From positions 930,001-994,000 of the forward strand of contig NC_050719.1 in assembly GCF_013402915.1 (NCBI RefSeq): DNA of 64,000 bases, given 5' to 3'. The notes below the pieces were generated by a model. That model searched no databases. It saw only the letters and a list, made by a program, of their open reading frames with translations, and had not been told where the DNA came from. Both the position numbers and the translations under genes were made by a program. The stretch comes from Zygotorulaspora mrakii (Eukaryota > Ascomycota > Saccharomycetes > Saccharomycetales > Saccharomycetaceae). Shown here piece by piece: positions 29,676-38,627 of this stretch (position 1 is its first letter; every line of letters begins with the position of its first letter).

Positions 29676-30971
29676 ATGGATTTACGACAGGTGGCGGTCG
29701 ATCAGTATGAATCTCGAGAGAGCCTGATTCGCAGAGGTGTATGGAAGGGGGATTTGTACAAGACGGTTGATGTGAATAAAGGCAGCAGAGGTTGGCTGTG
29801 GAAGACGCTTGTGCTAGATGATGACCAGGAAGTGAAGGAGCTGATGCCGGTGCCGATTTTGACGGAGGGAAGTGAGGATCCGACGAGCGCAATAGTGCAA
29901 AGTGCTAATAGGCCCAGAGATAATTTGATTAGAAGGTTAACACCAGTTGCGACGAAAGCCCATCCATTGAGCCAGAAACAGATAGGAGATATGAGAGACA
30001 AGGGTGAACTTGAAGGTCAGAAAGTGGTAGAAGGTGATGAAGATGACGAAGACGGCATGAGTGTGTCCGAGAAACTAGAGATTATCGACTTGGATCTCTC
30101 CAGGCTCATGTTAGACAAAATTTTCCAAGAACCGTTGGTCCACGCCAGGATGAAGCAGATCATGTATAATTTCTTGATGAGGAAAGGTGCATCAAGTCCC
30201 AGTTCCTATAAACAGGGGTACCACGAGATCTTGGGAATCATATTTTTGCAATTAGATGAAGCTCGAAGAAACAATGAAGGCGGCAATAACGACAATTCTA
30301 ATAATAATAATGATGATGATGATGGCGACGCAGTAATGATGAATCAAGTTTTGTGTATATTTGAAAAGATAATGAAGCAAATGGTTGGAGTATTTTATAA
30401 TGAAACTCGATTGATCAAATGGGACTCGGATGTTTTTCAGCCCATCTTAAACAATTCATGCCCTGAACTGTACAAATTGATATATTCAAATCAGCACCAT
30501 CATACAAATATAATATGGCTGATCCGTTGGACAAGATTATTGTTTATCAGGGAATTACCTCGAGATTACACTTTGATAATATGGGATCATATTCTGACGT
30601 TTACGTATCCTCTGGATACGTTAATTGCATGCATTATTGTGACCCTGCTGGTGAACAACTACCAAAACCTGATGGAAAAGATCGAAGACCATAACGATAT
30701 TGTGGAATTCATGTTACATTACTCATTGAATTCAAGCTCAATGATTGACTGTGTTGAGCTGTGCAAAATGTCGGGAAATCTTTGCGAACTGTGGTATTTG
30801 CAAGACTTTACGGCGATGAAATTGGTCGCTGATTCATTCTTGAAGATCCGATTTAATGTTGAGAATAAAACAACCCCAAAAGCTGTAAAAATAGATCCCA
30901 ATAGGAAAAGACTTGAAGATAGATTACGTAAACGTGTTAAGCAAACATTATTGACTAAAGAAACTAAATAG
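29676..30971 (+). CDS. GYP6: TBC-domain Rab GTPase-activating protein (Ypt6 GAP)
   Basis: Stimulates GTP hydrolysis by the Golgi Rab Ypt6. It has 431 residues (458 in S. cerevisiae). TBC features: RRGVWKGDLYK at the N-terminus, the arginine-finger motif IDLDLSR (IxxDxxR), and the glutamine-finger motif YKQG (YxQ) in SYKQGYHEILGIIF. The dual-finger catalytic residues are thus present. The C-terminal TBC half contains LIIWDHILTFTYPLDTLIACIIVTLLV. An Asn/Asp-rich loop (GGNNDNSNNNNDDDDGD, about residues 203-219) interrupts the domain. It converges with GPM1, with only 24 bp between stop codons, so the two 3' UTRs must overlap or be very short. Confidence 0.93.
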   Translation: MDLRQVAVDQYESRESLIRRGVWKGDLYKTVDVNKGSRGWLWKTLVLDDDQEVKELMPVPILTEGSEDPTSAIVQSANRPRDNLIRRLTPVATKAHPLSQKQIGDMRDKGELEGQKVVEGDEDDEDGMSVSEKLEIIDLDLSRLMLDKIFQEPLVHARMKQIMYNFLMRKGASSPSSYKQGYHEILGIIFLQLDEARRNNEGGNNDNSNNNNDDDDGDAVMMNQVLCIFEKIMKQMVGVFYNETRLIKWDSDVFQPILNNSCPELYKLIYSNQHHHTNIIWLIRWTRLLFIRELPRDYTLIIWDHILTFTYPLDTLIACIIVTLLVNNYQNLMEKIEDHNDIVEFMLHYSLNSSSMIDCVELCKMSGNLCELWYLQDFTAMKLVADSFLKIRFNVENKTTPKAVKIDPNRKRLEDRLRKRVKQTLLTKETK

Positions 30972-30995
30972 AGCTAAAAAGATTTACCACTATGT

Positions 30996-31742
30996 TTATT
31001 TCTTCTTACCTTGAGCTGCAACAGCAGCGGCACCAGCAGCAGCAGCTTCTGGGTCCAAGTAGTAAGATGGCTTAGTTGGTTTCAAGTTGTCATCCAATTC
31101 GAAAACCAATGGAATACCAGTTGGAATGTTCAATTTGGCAATGTCAGCATCAGAGATACCTTCCAAGTGCTTAACTAGACCTCTCAAAGAGTTACCGTGA
31201 GCGGTGACCAAAACAGTCTTACCAGCCAACAAGTCTCTGGCGATAACATCTTGCCAGTATGGCAACATTCTGTCGATGACCAAAGCTAAAGACTCGGTTT
31301 GTGGCAAAACGTTTGGATCAACGTCTGAATATCTTTCATCACCCTTTTGGGAGTATGGAGAGTCAGCTTCGATCTCTGGTGGTGGGATGTCGAAAGATCT
31401 TCTCCAGGTGGTGAATTTTTCTTCACCGTATTTTTCCAAGGTTTCAGCCTTGTCCTTACCTTGCAAAGCACCGTAGTGTCTTTCGTTCAATCTCCATGAT
31501 CTTTCAACAGGGATCCACAATCTGTCAGCGTTGGCCAAAGCAATGTTAGCAGTTTGGATGGCTCTGGTCAACTTGGAGGTGTATAGAACATCTGGGTAGA
31601 CCTTCTTTTCCTTCAACAGTTGACCGGCTCTTGCGGCTTCCTTTTCACCAACGGCGGATAATTTAACATCAACCCAACCGGTGAACAAGTTTTTTTCATT
31701 CCATTCGGATTGACCGTGTCTGATAAGAATTAACTTTGGCAT
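30996..31742 (-). CDS. GPM1: Phosphoglycerate mutase (2,3-BPG dependent)
   Basis: Interconverts 3- and 2-phosphoglycerate in glycolysis and gluconeogenesis. The 248-residue protein matches the family. The phosphohistidine motif [10 protein letters not shown] has His at residue 9 counting Met, the second histidine is in [10 protein letters not shown], and [12 protein letters not shown] carries the catalytic glutamate. The C-terminus is alanine-rich ([16 protein letters not shown]). Codon choice is strongly biased to preferred codons (GGT, GTC, AAG, TTG), as for a very abundant protein. Its upstream region has several CTTCC (Gcr1-type) words and a TGTCCGG cluster. Confidence 0.98.
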   Translation of the reverse strand: MPKLILIRHGQSEWNEKNLFTGWVDVKLSAVGEKEAARAGQLLKEKKVYPDVLYTSKLTRAIQTANIALANADRLWIPVERSWRLNERHYGALQGKDKAETLEKYGEEKFTTWRRSFDIPPPEIEADSPYSQKGDERYSDVDPNVLPQTESLALVIDRMLPYWQDVIARDLLAGKTVLVTAHGNSLRGLVKHLEGISDADIAKLNIPTGIPLVFELDDNLKPTKPSYYLDPEAAAAGAAAVAAQGKKK

Positions 31743-32347
31743 TGTGTATATGATTTAGTTTATTGAGAGATACCCTTCTAAAACCAAGAAATAAATGCAA
31801 ACTATACCAGGAAGTTGTCATTCTAAAATAAAGAGTTATCCTGTTTAAATACTTTCAAGATACCTAGCTCACGATGTATTACTGTCCCTATATTACCCAA
31901 ACATCTGTCGCCAACCATCAACCCAACCACAGAACCACACTCAAACGCACAACAGCCACGGGACAATTAGCTCTTTGAATCTTCTCCCTTCCATCATCAC
32001 GATCACATCGCATCAAGCAATAAGAGTTGTCTGTCTTCATGGTTCGTTCCGGGCGCTGATACGATGGGAAGTTAGCTTACTGGCAAGCAGCATCGTGTAT
32101 CTTTGAGATTCCTCTAAATTGAGAGTATCTCTCTAGACGAAGCTTCTTGTATTTTTAGGTGCTTCTCACAGGAGCCGTAAAGGGGGGTAACCGTGTCCGA
32201 ATTAGTGGAAGCTGTAACAGTCTGTCCGGGGCGGTTTGTCCGGATTTTATCCTTGTTGTCCGGATCACTTTTCCATTCATTAGCTCATCATTAGAATTCT
32301 ATACTCATTATACGTTAAAAATATATATATTCTGCGATACATGTATT
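31743..32347. promoter_or_regulatory. GPM1 upstream region
   Basis: About 605 bp between the GPM1 start and the NNR2 stop, so mostly the GPM1 promoter. Visible: CTTCC or GGAAG words (near 31810, 31988 and 32069), which fit the glycolytic activator Gcr1, and a cluster TGTCCGA (32194) plus three TGTCCGG (32223, 32237, 32257). No coding frame of note. Confidence 0.5.
32194..32263 (+). promoter_or_regulatory. TGTCCGG cluster upstream of GPM1
   Basis: TGTCCGA at 32194-32200 and TGTCCGG at 32223-32229, 32237-32243 and 32257-32263, all on the plus strand. The same heptamer forms a larger array between SDH1 and AVT3. The binding factor is unknown; CCGG-containing words fit Zn2Cys6 regulators in general. 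Confidence 0.5.
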
Positions 32348-33325
32348 CTAAATCTCATTATTGTACTCCGCAAACAGCTCATCGTAAACTTGACCGACTC
32401 TTTCGTTGAGATCGGTGGTCTGCATTGCCCTTTTCTTGGCAGCGAACGCTTGTTTGGCGCATTCTCTTGTAACTGTGCTAGCCGTGTAACAACTCAATAA
32501 TGAATAGTCCAGCCAGTCGAGGTTTTTGTCCGGTTCCCCGCACAACTTGAAATCGAAAATAGCTCTACTGAATGCAAGCATGCAAGCCGTGGCGCCGCTT
32601 AAGGTATCTCCTTGACCACCAACCCTCTTGTTGCTTCCTTCACACTCGTTTACGAGCATGTGATTCTCCGCGAAAATGTGGTCTTTCCCACCCTTCTCGA
32701 CGAGGACACAGTGCAACTTACGTGCGATGTACGCACCGGTTTCTTCACCTTCTGGGATTTCGTCATGGTACAGTTTCCTCAGTCTTTGGAATTCCACAAC
32801 GTTTGGGGTCAGAATTATCCTACCTTGTGGGAACCTGACGAGCATATCCCTCACAGATTCGTCGTACGTCACCAAATATAATCCGTCAGCATCCAAAACA
32901 ATGGGTATCTGGCCCTGGTGCTCTTCCAGAACGTATTTTATTATCTCTTTCACCGAGCCCAGCATGCCGGAGTCTCTCCCCAGACCAGGACCGATCACCA
33001 GGACATGCATTTTCTCTAGAAGCGTCTTGATCTTGTCCATTTCTCCCAAATGCCCCGTTCTCAAGTACGGATGCACCATTAGATTGGGCGAGTAGCTTTT
33101 AATCACTGGTGCGGCCTCCTTCTCGCATATAACATGGGTCATATCGCATCCCATAAGAGCGCAAGCATTCGCACTGAAAAAAGGTGCACCCGTATAATCT
33201 TCACAACCACCTATAACGCAAACTCGGCCACTCTGGCCCTTGTGGAATTTTGGTGATAGTGGCGGGATGCATTTTTGTCTCGCAAGTTTAAGCAATTGGC
33301 CATGACTCAATTTCTTGAACAGCAT
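32348..33325 (-). CDS. NNR2: ATP-dependent NAD(P)HX dehydratase
   Basis: Repairs hydrated NADH and NADPH by ATP-dependent dehydration (YjeF C-terminal / CARKD family). It has 325 residues (337 in S. cerevisiae YKL151C). The ribokinase-like fold is visible: CVIGGCEDYTGAPFFSANACALMGCD, VLVIGPGLGRDSG, IPIVLDADGLYLV, IILTPNVVEFQRL, and the catalytic loop RVGGQGDTLSGATACML with its conserved Asp. It is divergent from MCR1 (about 337 bp). A mitochondrial form from another start is possible in the family; the N-terminus here (MLFKKLSHGQLLKLARQK) is basic. Confidence 0.94.
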   Translation of the reverse strand: MLFKKLSHGQLLKLARQKCIPPLSPKFHKGQSGRVCVIGGCEDYTGAPFFSANACALMGCDMTHVICEKEAAPVIKSYSPNLMVHPYLRTGHLGEMDKIKTLLEKMHVLVIGPGLGRDSGMLGSVKEIIKYVLEEHQGQIPIVLDADGLYLVTYDESVRDMLVRFPQGRIILTPNVVEFQRLRKLYHDEIPEGEETGAYIARKLHCVLVEKGGKDHIFAENHMLVNECEGSNKRVGGQGDTLSGATACMLAFSRAIFDFKLCGEPDKNLDWLDYSLLSCYTASTVTRECAKQAFAAKKRAMQTTDLNERVGQVYDELFAEYNNEI

Positions 33326-33662
33326 TTGTCTTGCTGTCCGTGACTAAATGAAGTGGAATTCAACAGTTCAATCAAACTGCAGTGGACTTATATATATCGT
33401 ACGAGAACAATCCCTGGCCCCTCTAGCAAACAGCCCCCTTTTTCTCTCTCTTGATTGGCTATTGCATCTATCACGTGAAGTAGCTATCGTTATTATTTAC
33501 AATATTTTGTTTGTCTTATTTGCTATTATATAAAAAGGGCTCTCTCGAAGTTCTAAGATACAGATAATGAAGGCCGGCTGCTAGAAGGTGTCGTTTGCAA
33601 TAATCTCAGGAATTTATAGCAAACAGTCTTGTACTCACGCGATTAATTGATCGACTGCTAAA
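33326..33662. promoter_or_regulatory. Divergent promoter NNR2/MCR1
   Basis: Contains a perfect Cbf1-type E-box TCACGTGA (33471-33478) and an inverted CCAAT box (ATTGG at 33454-33458), which could bind Hap2/3/4/5. The region after 33490 is AT-rich with TATATAAAA near 33526, a likely MCR1 TATA element. Confidence 0.55.
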
Positions 33663-34559
33663 ATGTTAACCAGATTAACGAGAACAAACAACAAGATCTT
33701 GCCAATTGTTATTGGCAGTGCTGCTGTTGCGTGTTCTGCGTATTATGCATCCAGATTCTATCATCCAATTTTGAACGAGTCTTCCAAAACTGTATTCAAG
33801 GGTGACGATCAATGGATCGATTTGAAGTTGTCGCACATTGAGGACGTTTCTCACGATACTAGAAGATTCACTTTTCAATTGCCAGAGGCTGATTCAGAGC
33901 TCGGTTTAACACTTTGCTCTGCATTACTAGCCAAATATGTCACTCCAAAGGGCTCGAATGTCATTAGGCCTTACACACCAGTTGGCGATCTTGCCGAAAA
34001 GGGTTCCTTTCAATTGGTTATCAAGCACTATGGGGATGGTAAGATGACTAATCATTTATTTGGTTTACATCCCCCTGAAACGGTCTCTTTCAAAGGTCCA
34101 ATCAAAAAGTTCCCATGGAAAGAGAACGCTTTTGATTCCATCACATTGTTGGGTGCCGGTACAGGTATCAATCCGCTATTTCAATTGATACATCACATTG
34201 CAAAAAATCCTAACGATAAGACTAAAGTCAACGTTTTCTACGGTAATAAGACACCCGCTGATATTTTGTTGAAGAAGGAGATGGACGCTTTACAAAAGGA
34301 GCATCCTGACAAGGTAAAGATCACTTATTTTGTTGATCAGAAGGAAGGTGAATACGATGGTGAAATTGGTTTCATTACCAAAGATTTCATCGAAGCTCAA
34401 GCTGCCAAGCCCGATGAGAACACACATATTTTCATTTGTGGTCCACCACCATTCATGAAAGCGTATTCTGGTCCAAAAGTGTCACCAAGTGATCAAGGTG
34501 AACTGGTTGGTATTCTAAAAGACCTCGGCTACACCAAGGAACAAGTGTTCAAATTTTAA
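33663..34559 (+). CDS. MCR1: Mitochondrial NADH-cytochrome b5 reductase
   Basis: FAD enzyme with outer-membrane and intermembrane-space forms, transferring electrons from NADH to cytochrome b5 and to erythroascorbate radical. It has 298 residues (302 in S. cerevisiae). The N-terminus is basic, then a hydrophobic stretch [22 protein letters not shown] (about 14-35) serves as signal anchor. The FAD-binding RPYTPVGD is followed by a phosphate-binding [10 protein letters not shown]. The NAD domain has [15 protein letters not shown] and [12 protein letters not shown]. Its stop codon lies about 60 bp from the convergent DBR1 stop. Confidence 0.96.
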   Translation: MLTRLTRTNNKILPIVIGSAAVACSAYYASRFYHPILNESSKTVFKGDDQWIDLKLSHIEDVSHDTRRFTFQLPEADSELGLTLCSALLAKYVTPKGSNVIRPYTPVGDLAEKGSFQLVIKHYGDGKMTNHLFGLHPPETVSFKGPIKKFPWKENAFDSITLLGAGTGINPLFQLIHHIAKNPNDKTKVNVFYGNKTPADILLKKEMDALQKEHPDKVKITYFVDQKEGEYDGEIGFITKDFIEAQAAKPDENTHIFICGPPPFMKAYSGPKVSPSDQGELVGILKDLGYTKEQVFKF

Positions 34560-34620
34560 AAAAAACATGGAAGAGATTTTTGACGATACATGAACATATA
34601 ATATATATCCCTTTAAATAT

Positions 34621-35787
34621 TCACAAAAAAAATTTTTTTTCAAATTCATTTGTTTGCAGTCTTTCTTGTCTTTGTAGACCATTGACATATCGTGGTACAA
34701 TGTAATGTTGCCAGTCTACATCTGTTGGAATTTTACCATACTGCATATTATTCAAAGATATAGGTTGATTCTTGCGCAACAATTGTAAACATGCTATGAA
34801 GTGCGGGTCATAAAAGAAGGAATCCTGGTCTTGATAAGATTTGTGACTTTCATCTGATTCCACTTCAATTATTTCCAGCCATTTCCTCCTTGGTAGACAC
34901 TTGTCCAATGCTAAAAAATTTGTAGTTTGTTCACTTTGAAGCACATCTCCATCACCCTTTTCCTTTCTATCATCCTTTTCATCTTCATCGCTAGATAGTT
35001 GTAATTCGAGTTCATCATCATTTTTCTTGATTGGCCGCTTGCTTATATGTTTGATTTCAGCCTCAAATTTAACATGTAAGTGGGCACTTAACCACCACCT
35101 TGGTTTCAATTGTCGTAGTAACTCCCAACTCCTTGGACTCCCCAACTGTCTCGATTCAATATCACGGCTGAAAAAAGGTTTCTTCTTTAAGATATCTTGC
35201 ACATTTCCCTCGTAAACGGCACCATTAGGCCAATCGTGACTTAGCATAATATCGAATTTATTGATGGAATTGCACATCATAAATAAAGGTAGAATATCCG
35301 ATTCTCTAGTGTGATACAATTCACGAACCTTATCGTTCCAGCGACAGTTTTCTTCTAAATAATTCCAATTTGGCCTTTTCTTATAGAAATCCCATTTCTT
35401 CCAAATACCACTTATTCCACCAATCCTAACGCCACGATACCATATGACATTAGAATATCCCATGTAGTAGATGTTATTAGCTACATATCCGCCATGAGGC
35501 AAGAGCATCAAATGTCTCATAGATTCGTGGTTCCCACCGATAAAAAGTGTCATGACTGGTGGCTTCAAAGAATCGTCGTGATAGTAGTTGTTGAAATCAC
35601 CGTATTTTCTGTATTTTGGTGGTATACTTATAGATTGGAAATCATCTTCATCTCTTATACTTTGAAAATCTCCAAGTATAATCAACAAATCGATCGGTGA
35701 TGATCCATTCAATTGTCGTACTTTATCGAAGACTTGTCTTAATTCACCATGACAACAACCCTGGACTGCAATACGAATCTTAACCAT
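34621..35787 (-). CDS. DBR1: RNA lariat debranching enzyme
   Basis: Metallophosphoesterase that hydrolyses the 2'-5' bond of excised intron lariats in the nucleus. I chose ATG 35787 (388 residues), starting MVKIRIAVQGCCHG as in the family. The longer frame to 35847 adds a nonconserved 20-residue leader. Metal ligands are visible: QGCCHGEL, LGDFQSIRD, GGNHESMRHL, SHDWPNG and SAHLHVKF. The C-terminal part has an acidic linker (LSSDEDEKDDRKEKGDGD), then LALDKCLPRRKWLE. In context, three introns were found in this window, one in an FG nucleoporin. Confidence 0.95.
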   Translation of the reverse strand: MVKIRIAVQGCCHGELRQVFDKVRQLNGSSPIDLLIILGDFQSIRDEDDFQSISIPPKYRKYGDFNNYYHDDSLKPPVMTLFIGGNHESMRHLMLLPHGGYVANNIYYMGYSNVIWYRGVRIGGISGIWKKWDFYKKRPNWNYLEENCRWNDKVRELYHTRESDILPLFMMCNSINKFDIMLSHDWPNGAVYEGNVQDILKKKPFFSRDIESRQLGSPRSWELLRQLKPRWWLSAHLHVKFEAEIKHISKRPIKKNDDELELQLSSDEDEKDDRKEKGDGDVLQSEQTTNFLALDKCLPRRKWLEIIEVESDESHKSYQDQDSFFYDPHFIACLQLLRKNQPISLNNMQYGKIPTDVDWQHYIVPRYVNGLQRQERLQTNEFEKKFFL

Positions 35788-35869
35788 CATTCCATGTATT
35801 TGATTATCTAGTACACTGTCATTTTTTAAAAGAATTTTAAATAACAACCCAAATTTTTAGTACGGGGAA

Positions 35870-35941
35870 GAGAAGGGAAGGGGGAGTGGGAATAAATAAA
35901 TAAAGTAAAATAAGTAAATAAATAAATAATATAAATAAATG
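35870..35941. repeat. AAAT tetranucleotide microsatellite
   Basis: A purine-rich GGGAAGAGAAGGGAAGGGGGAG tract is followed by imperfect AAATAAATAAA units. It lies between the start of DBR1 and the 3' end of SDH1. No coding content. Confidence 0.8.
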
Positions 35942-36020
35942 GTATTTACGAGTTGTTCATTAAGGATAATTTAATTCAATTTTTCATATGTGTTTTTTTC
36001 TCTTGTCTTCTACTGTCAAC

Positions 36021-37952
36021 CTAATATGCCCTTACAGCAGGTGGAACTGGCGGACATTCCTTTTCATCAAGCGTATTTGCAATAACACGTCTATATTTCA
36101 AAGTAACTGGATCCGAAGTGTTTTTTTGCCAAGATAAAGTATGCTTCATCCAATGTTCATCATCTCTCTCAGGATAATCTTCTCTTGCATGGGCACCACG
36201 AGATTCTTTTCTTGCACTTGCAGAAACAGCTGTTTGGGCAGCACAAGTTAATAAGTTCTGTAGTTCTAGAGTTTCGACAAGATCGGAATTCCAAATCATT
36301 GATCTATCTGTAACACGAACATCATCGAAAGACTCATCAATTTCAGCGATATTTTTTACACCTGCATCTAAGGTTTCTTGAGTTCTAAAGACGGAAACGT
36401 CATCCTGCATTGCTTTTTGCATACTTAATCTAATTTCAGCGGTTGATTTTGAACCATTTGCATTTCTCAATTTATCTAAATTGGCAATCGATTCTTTACC
36501 CAGATCATTTGGCAGAGGTTTATGTGGTAAACCAGGTTGTAAAGTATCAGCAATTGTATGAGCAACCGCACGTCCGAACACAACTAAATCTAACAGAGAA
36601 TTAGCACCCAGTCTGTTAGCACCGTGAACAGAAACACAAGCAGCTTCACCACATGCTAGTAGACCAGGAATGAGCTTGTCCTCACCAGTTTCGGAATCTA
36701 TTGTTAATGCTTCCCCGTTCCATTTTGTTGGTATACCACCCATATTATAATGAACAGTTGGGATAATTGGTATAGGCTGTTTTGTGACATCAACACCTGC
36801 GAAGATTGAAGCAGTCTCTGAAATACCTGGTAATCTCTCTTTTAACACTTCTGGTGGTAAATGAGACAATTGTAGATACATATGGTCTTTGCTTTTACCA
36901 ACACCTCTACCTTCTTTGATCTCCATTGTAATTGCTCTTGAGACGACATCTCTGCACGCTAAGTCCTTGGCGGTTGGCGCATAACGCTCCATGAACCTTT
37001 CGCCTTCAGAATTCACTAAAAATCCACCTTCACCACGAGCACCTTCCGTGATCAGACAACCTGATCCATAAATACCGGATGGATGAAATTGAACAAATTC
37101 CAGGTCCTGTAATGGGAATCCGGCACGTGACACCATCGCATTACCGTCACCAGTACAGGTGTGAGCAGATGTACAGGAGAAATATGTTCTACCATAGCCA
37201 CCGGTAGCGATAATTGTTTTATGAGCTCTGAATCTGTGGATTGTACCGTCTTCCTGATTGTAAGCCATCACACCAACAACTTCGCCATTATGCGTCAATA
37301 AATCCATCGCGAAGAATTCGATGAAAAAATGTGTGTTGTGTCTCAATGCCTGACCGTACAGCGTGTGCAGCAAAGCATGACCTGTTCTATCAGCGACCGC
37401 ACAGGTACGGTAGGCCTGACCTCCTTTCCCGCTGTCTTTTGTTTGACCACCAAACGCTCTTTGGTAGATTCTGCCTTCGTCATTTCTCGAAAATGGCACT
37501 CCGAAGTGCTCCAGTTCAATAATGGATTTTGGTGCCTCTCTCGTCATATAGTGGATAGAGTCTTGGTCCCCGAGCCAATCCGACCCCTTGACGGTATCAT
37601 ACATGTGCCATTTCCAGTTATCCTTATGCATATTTCCAAGCGCAGCGTTGATCCCACCTTGCGCTGCAACCGTATGCGATCTCGTAGGAAACAGCTTTGA
37701 CAGACAAGCCGTCTTATAGCCTGCTTCTGCAAGCCCAAACGCCGCTCTTAGACCGGCTCCCCCGGCCCCAACAACTACACAGTCATACTCGTGATCCACG
37801 ATGTGATACTTCGATCCCTCCAATGGTGAACTACTCGAATTACCATCAACTGATCCCTGCACTTGATTCAGATATGCTGACGTTTGGAAAGAACGTTTCA
37901 GAGCTGATACAGCTGAGATCACGCTTCTACTTTTACTTCTAACCGACAGCAT
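36021..37952 (-). CDS. SDH1: Succinate dehydrogenase flavoprotein subunit
   Basis: Catalytic FAD subunit of complex II in the mitochondrial inner membrane. I chose ATG 37952 ([14 protein letters not shown]), a good basic presequence. The frame extends 12 codons upstream to a second ATG (37988) with no similarity. The protein has 643 residues (640 in S. cerevisiae). It shows [20 protein letters not shown] (FAD), [16 protein letters not shown] with the flavin-linked His, [21 protein letters not shown], and [20 protein letters not shown]. cerevisiae has two copies (SDH1, YJL045W); here there is one, next to the same neighbours as YKL148C. A CCAAT box (about 37985) sits just upstream. Confidence 0.97.
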   Translation of the reverse strand: MLSVRSKSRSVISAVSALKRSFQTSAYLNQVQGSVDGNSSSSPLEGSKYHIVDHEYDCVVVGAGGAGLRAAFGLAEAGYKTACLSKLFPTRSHTVAAQGGINAALGNMHKDNWKWHMYDTVKGSDWLGDQDSIHYMTREAPKSIIELEHFGVPFSRNDEGRIYQRAFGGQTKDSGKGGQAYRTCAVADRTGHALLHTLYGQALRHNTHFFIEFFAMDLLTHNGEVVGVMAYNQEDGTIHRFRAHKTIIATGGYGRTYFSCTSAHTCTGDGNAMVSRAGFPLQDLEFVQFHPSGIYGSGCLITEGARGEGGFLVNSEGERFMERYAPTAKDLACRDVVSRAITMEIKEGRGVGKSKDHMYLQLSHLPPEVLKERLPGISETASIFAGVDVTKQPIPIIPTVHYNMGGIPTKWNGEALTIDSETGEDKLIPGLLACGEAACVSVHGANRLGANSLLDLVVFGRAVAHTIADTLQPGLPHKPLPNDLGKESIANLDKLRNANGSKSTAEIRLSMQKAMQDDVSVFRTQETLDAGVKNIAEIDESFDDVRVTDRSMIWNSDLVETLELQNLLTCAAQTAVSASARKESRGAHAREDYPERDDEHWMKHTLSWQKNTSDPVTLKYRRVIANTLDEKECPPVPPAVRAY

Positions 37953-38627
37953 CGTATACCCAAGAAGACCAAAAGACCAACAAACCAATTACGCAACACG
38001 AAACACGAAACACCGAGCGTTTCACTGATATTCAATCAACTGATCAACTATACTGAGTAGAATACTCTGCTTCACTTCGATAATCCTTGATACTTAAATA
38101 TCTTGTTCTTTGTCATGATTATTCTGTTTAGTTTCCGGTTGGGTTCGTTCGCTGCCCAGGGATAAAGCCGGTAGTTGTTACCAGTTTCTTCCGGGGCAGG
38201 TCAGCAAATCAAATTCTGTTTCGGAAGCGATTTCGGAACCCCGAGTTGTCCGGGACTAACCCGGTACGTGTCCGGAGGCGAAAGAAGATATGGCCGGGCA
38301 ACGGTGTGTATCTCGGCACGTGGTTATGGCGTGACATCCACGTGCTGTAAGTGTCCGGACACTTCGGGCTCTGGCTCCCCGGACACGTACCTGGTAGCCC
38401 CGGACATAGGAATAGGACACCTCTGTCCGGCTGTCCGGCTGTCCGGTTCGTGTTTCTATTTCTATTTCCCCGTGAATGTCACATTTTTTTTTCGTTGCAT
38501 CACGTCTGTATATTATCACATGAAAAAACACATCAAAAGGTATAGGAAGGTGTAATATATATCACAGCTCGGTTTTACAGTCTCCGTAATTGCCGTGGAC
38601 TCTACTCAGCGTTCGTCTCGTTTCGCA
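37953..38627. promoter_or_regulatory. Divergent intergenic region SDH1/AVT3 with GC-rich core
   Basis: About 675 bp between divergent starts. The centre (about 38160-38450) is much richer in GC than the rest of the window and packed with CCGG-containing words. The outer parts are AT-rich. Short frames here are low complexity and unconserved. The GTG-led extension of AVT3 (from 38595) is not used. Confidence 0.6.
38247..38446. promoter_or_regulatory. TGTCCGG array with 16-bp palindrome
   Basis: Nine oriented copies of TGTCCGG lie in 200 bp. Plus strand: 38247, 38269, 38352, 38424, 38432, 38440. Minus strand (CCGGACA): 38355, 38379, 38400. The copies at 38352/38355 form the perfect palindrome AAGTGTCCGGACACTT (38349-38364). 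The last three copies are an 8-bp tandem (TGTCCGGC). Such density cannot be chance. A Zn2Cys6-type dimer site is the simplest reading but is inference. Confidence 0.7.

Noticed and set aside
33471..33560. Centromere-like TCACGTGA followed by AT-rich DNA
   Set aside because: A CDEIII-type TGTTT..TTCCGAA block is absent at the right distance, and the site lies in a compact divergent promoter.
37953..37988. Longer N-terminus for SDH1
   Set aside because: The 12 extra residues are hydrophobic and not presequence-like; the next ATG gives the family-typical start.
38514..38530. ATCACATG (CDEI-like) near AVT3
   Set aside because: No CDEII or CDEIII follows; a single short match is expected by chance.
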